From JALYXI01 sp963716685 (GTDB lineage Bacteria > Acidobacteriota > Terriglobia > Bryobacterales > Bryobacteraceae), in contig CAVQTR010000006.1 in assembly GCA_963716685.1 (NCBI GenBank), positions 310,001 through 374,000 on the forward strand: 64,000 bases of DNA, given 5' to 3'. The number at the start of each line of letters is the position of its first letter. Position 1 is the first letter of the stretch. The notes below the pieces were generated by a model. That model searched no databases, was not told the DNA's origin, and saw only the letters and a list, made by a program, of their open reading frames with translations. The translations under genes and the position numbers were made by a program. This document shows, piece by piece, positions 61,736-64,000 of this stretch.

Positions 61736-63256
61736 CTACACGGTTTGCAGTTCTGCGAGGTTCTCTGCCGTTTCCTTCTCGACGTCCGCATGCAGGCTGT
61801 TTCCATGGGCGTCCATGGTGACGATGGCGGCGAAATGATGCGCTTTCAGGTGCCACATGGCTTCGGGGATGCCGAACTCCATGAGATGGACGTCGAGTAC
61901 TTTTTCGAATGGACCGCGCGTAGTATTGCGCGGCGCCGCCGATGCCGTTCAAATAGACCGCGCCATGCTCCTGCAGCGCAGCCAGCGTCTTCGGCCCCAT
62001 GCCGCCTTTGCCGATGACGGCACGGACGCCATAGTTGCCGATGACGTGGGCCTGGTAAGGCTCTTCGCGAATGCTGGTAGTGGGTCCGGCGGCTTTCACC
62101 TTCCACTCGTCGCCATCTTTCAGCATCACGGGGCCGCAGTGATAGAGCACGGCACCGTGCAGATCCACCGGCGGTTCGTGCTTCATGAGCTAGGCGTGCA
62201 CCTGCGTCGCGGCCGGTATACATGTCGCCATCGATGAGCACCACATCACCGACTTTTAGGGCGCGGACGGCTTCTTCGGTGAGCGGCGGGGTGAGCACGA
62301 TCTCGCGGCCAGTGAGCGGAAAGCCTTCGTTCTGCGTCATGCGTTCCAGGCGGCGTTCGGGATCGCGATAGAGCCACTGGGTGATGGCGCCGGTTGCGGG
62401 ATCGAGGCGCACGCCGAGGCGGCGGAACGCCCAGCAGCTGTAGGCTACGGAAACGAAGAAGCTGGCGGGCAGGCGGTTGGCAGCGGCGATCTTGCAGCCG
62501 ATGAGGGAGACGCGGCCGCCAAAGCCCATGGCGCCGACGCCGAGGCTGTTGGCTTCGTTCCATCACTTCGGCTTCCAGCTTCGCGAGATCCGGATCGGGA
62601 TTGATGTCGTCCAGAGTGCGGAACAGCTGCATCTTGGCGAGATCGTAGCCGTGGGCGCGATCGCTGCCGATGCAGACTCCGATGGCGCCAGGCGCGCAAC
62701 CCTGTCCCTGCGCCTGCCAGACCGCATGTAGCAGGCACTTGCGTACGCCTTCGAGGTTGCGGTCCGCGCGGCCGAGGTGGTCCAGATTGGCGGGCAGCGA
62801 GTACTGGATGTTCTTGTTTTCGCAGCCGCCGCCTTTGAGCACCAGCTTCACTTCAATGTCATCCTGCTCCCACTGCTCGAAGTGAATAACGGGCGTTTCT
62901 TCACCCAGATTGTTGCCGCTGTTTTCGCCGGTCAGGCTATCGACGGAGTTGGGACGCAGCTTGCCCCGTTTGGTGGCTTCGGCGACGGCGGCTTTGATAG
63001 CGCGCCGTATCTCGATCTGATTTACGCCGACAGGAGTATGGACGACGAAGGTCGGCATGCCGGTATCCTGGCAGATGGCGCCCTCCTCTTCCGCGGCCAT
63101 ATCCACATTGGTGAAGATGATGTTCAACGCCTGTGACGCCTGGGTGTGGGGCTTCTCGGCGAGACCGGCGGCGGCCATGGCGGCGCGGACGTCCGGCGGC
63201 AGATTAGTGGAAGTCTGGGTGATCAGCTCGACCAGGCTGTTTTGAAGAAATTGCAT
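61736..63256 (-). pseudogene. fumA: Class I fumarate hydratase (4Fe-4S); split by three frameshifts
   Basis: Corrected product about 505 aa, a normal length for the fused alpha-beta class I fumarase that hydrates fumarate to malate. N-terminal domain: 'AICQDTGMPTFVVHTP' (first cluster Cys), 'VKLVLKGGGCENKN' (second Cys), 'CIGSDRAHGYDLAKMQLFR'. C-terminal domain: 'VDLHGAVLYHCGPVM', 'VIGKGGMGPKTLAALQEHG'. The frame breaks near 62560 (extra C on the plus strand), at 62192 (extra A, which also creates an in-frame TAG) and near 61907 (extra G or A). Removing one base at each gives an unbroken frame from ATG 63256 to TAG 61736. In a central enzyme with all motifs kept, sequencing error is the simplest cause. 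Confidence 0.82.
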
Positions 63257-63290
63257 GGTGACGTTTCCATTTTAGCGGGGCAGTGGGGCG

Positions 63291-64000
63291 TCAGGGCTGC
63301 ACGCTGACGGTGCAGGGTGCACCGGGCACAATTGCCGCGTTGAGGCTCTGAAAATCCGCCGTGGCCGTGCCGGCATCGAGGGCGGAGACGACGGCGTGGA
63401 TGGGTGCGGCATTGACTCCCTGCACCGTGATCAATAATTCCTGTCCCTGGTGGATTCCCGGGGTTAAAGCGAAGACGGCGCGCAGCCGACTGAGATCTGT
63501 GCCGATGCGGAAGACTTCGCCGGAGGTCTGTCCGATCTGCCCTTTGCGTTCGACGACGATGCCGGTGGCGGGAGCGTGGATTTCCGCGGCGGCGAGACTG
63601 GCGCGGGAATCAGCGTCCTGCCTGGCAGCCGCTTCCACCGCCGCAGCGGCATCGCGCATTTGATCGGCGATGGCGTAGGTGCGGTTCTCGGCGAGGCGGG
63701 AGAGTTCGGCCAGTTTCTCGGCTTCCGCGGAGGCTGCTTCGGCTTCGCGCTGCGCCTGTTCGAAAGTTTTGCGCGGTGTGGCTCCGGCGTCCATCAGGCG
63801 CTGCTCGCGTTCGAACCGCTTGGCGGCACGGGCAGCTTCGTCCTTCGCGCGCTGGGCATCTGCCTTGTCTTTGGCGGCTTCCAGTTTCGCCTGATCGCTC
63901 GCGCTTTTCAGCGCCGCGAGCCTGGCCTGCGCGGGCGGGAGCGCGCTATCGGGGCTGGCGCTGGTGACCAGACGCGCGAGCACCTGGCCTTCGGTGACGG
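63291..64000 (-). CDS. HlyD-family RND/efflux adaptor subunit (5' end beyond window)
   Basis: C-terminal 236 residues of a periplasmic adaptor; the start is beyond the right edge. From the edge inward: the first lipoyl half-domain ('VTEGQVLARLV'), a long alpha-hairpin (about residues 20-130; 'AKDKADAQRAKDEAARAAKRFEREQ' region, strongly coiled-coil), the second lipoyl half ('AEIHAPATGIVVERKGQIGQTSGEV'), and a beta-barrel ('GIHQGQELLITVQGVNAAPIHAVVSAL'). It links an inner-membrane pump to an outer-membrane channel. The pump gene is not in the window. Ends 34 nt from the fumarase start on the same strand. Confidence 0.88.
   Translation of the reverse strand, partial: VTEGQVLARLVTSASPDSALPPAQARLAALKSASDQAKLEAAKDKADAQRAKDEAARAAKRFEREQRLMDAGATPRKTFEQAQREAEAASAEAEKLAELSRLAENRTYAIADQMRDAAAAVEAAARQDADSRASLAAAEIHAPATGIVVERKGQIGQTSGEVFRIGTDLSRLRAVFALTPGIHQGQELLITVQGVNAAPIHAVVSALDAGTATADFQSLNAAIVPGAPCTVSVQP

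Noticed and set aside
61736..63256. Programmed frameshifting in fumarase
   Set aside because: No slippery heptamer or pseudoknot at the three sites, and each site differs; simple insertion explains them.

Overview
The window looks like a stretch of an Acidobacteriota chromosome, most likely order Bryobacterales (Solibacter/Bryobacter relatives). The pointers are three very large TonB-dependent outer-membrane proteins that start with a carboxypeptidase-regulatory-like domain and have no SusD partner, a secreted protein with the Solibacter-type TIGR03437 C-terminal domain, a CRTAC1/ASPIC-UnbV protein, a glucuronoyl-esterase (CE15) homologue, multihaem c-type cytochromes, and dense GC-rich coding throughout. 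I see no rRNA, CRISPR array, insertion sequence or integrase. The one RNA gene is a tRNA-Phe(GAA) at 61639-61714. No gap between genes exceeds 300 bp.

Layout. 1-2051 (minus): an Nramp metal transporter cut by the left edge, and a PRC-barrel/MgtE-N/CBS protein. 2292-5988: Tat-exported Gfo/Idh/MocA oxidoreductase, a PilZ protein, and an SDR plus tagaturonate-epimerase pair overlapping by one base. 5995-11054 (minus): VanZ protein, a six-hairpin glycosidase-like protein, an uncharacterised secreted family, an O-methyltransferase. 11100-16055 (plus): hybrid histidine kinase, GT9 glycosyltransferase, NHL-repeat protein, tandem GNAT. 16065-20620 (minus): a tightly overlapping run of a PfkB kinase, a GT39-like membrane glycosyltransferase, dapF and a UDP-HexNAc 6-dehydrogenase. 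20640-25552: GDSL esterase, a LolD-like ATPase with its FtsX-like permease, a BON-LysM protein and a small unknown. 25549-31605 (minus): M14 peptidase, class V aminotransferase, HTH/SEC-C protein, small secreted protein, octahaem cytochrome. 31655-37705: alpha/beta hydrolase, TonB receptor 1, Dabb protein, guaB. 37722-39275: DHA2 drug-efflux permease. 39364-45553: a compact run of CE15-type esterase, class A flavin monooxygenase, GlcD-type oxidase, HpcH/HpaI aldolase and ACS-type permease. 45554-56213: secreted hydrolase, small secreted protein, Reeler/TIGR03437 protein, TonB receptor 2, PHP-type hydrolase (frameshifted), PQQ dehydrogenase, pentahaem cytochrome. 56236-64000: TonB receptor 3, CRTAC1 protein, tRNA-Phe, class I fumarase (frameshifted), HlyD adaptor cut by the right edge.

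How the genes may work together. The overall theme is scavenging of plant-derived polymers: exported esterases and hydrolases, large TonB receptors, hexuronate metabolism, a PQQ dehydrogenase next to a multihaem cytochrome, and exporters. The most interesting candidate system is 39364-45553, which reads like an operon linking cleavage of lignin-glucuronate esters to oxidation and uptake of the products. This is inference from gene families and order.

Sequence quality. Three genes (MgtE/CBS, PHP-type hydrolase, class I fumarase) carry seven frameshifts in total. Each is repaired by removing one base. That one-sided pattern, including three hits in a central-metabolism gene, looks more like residual insertion errors in the assembly than gene decay.
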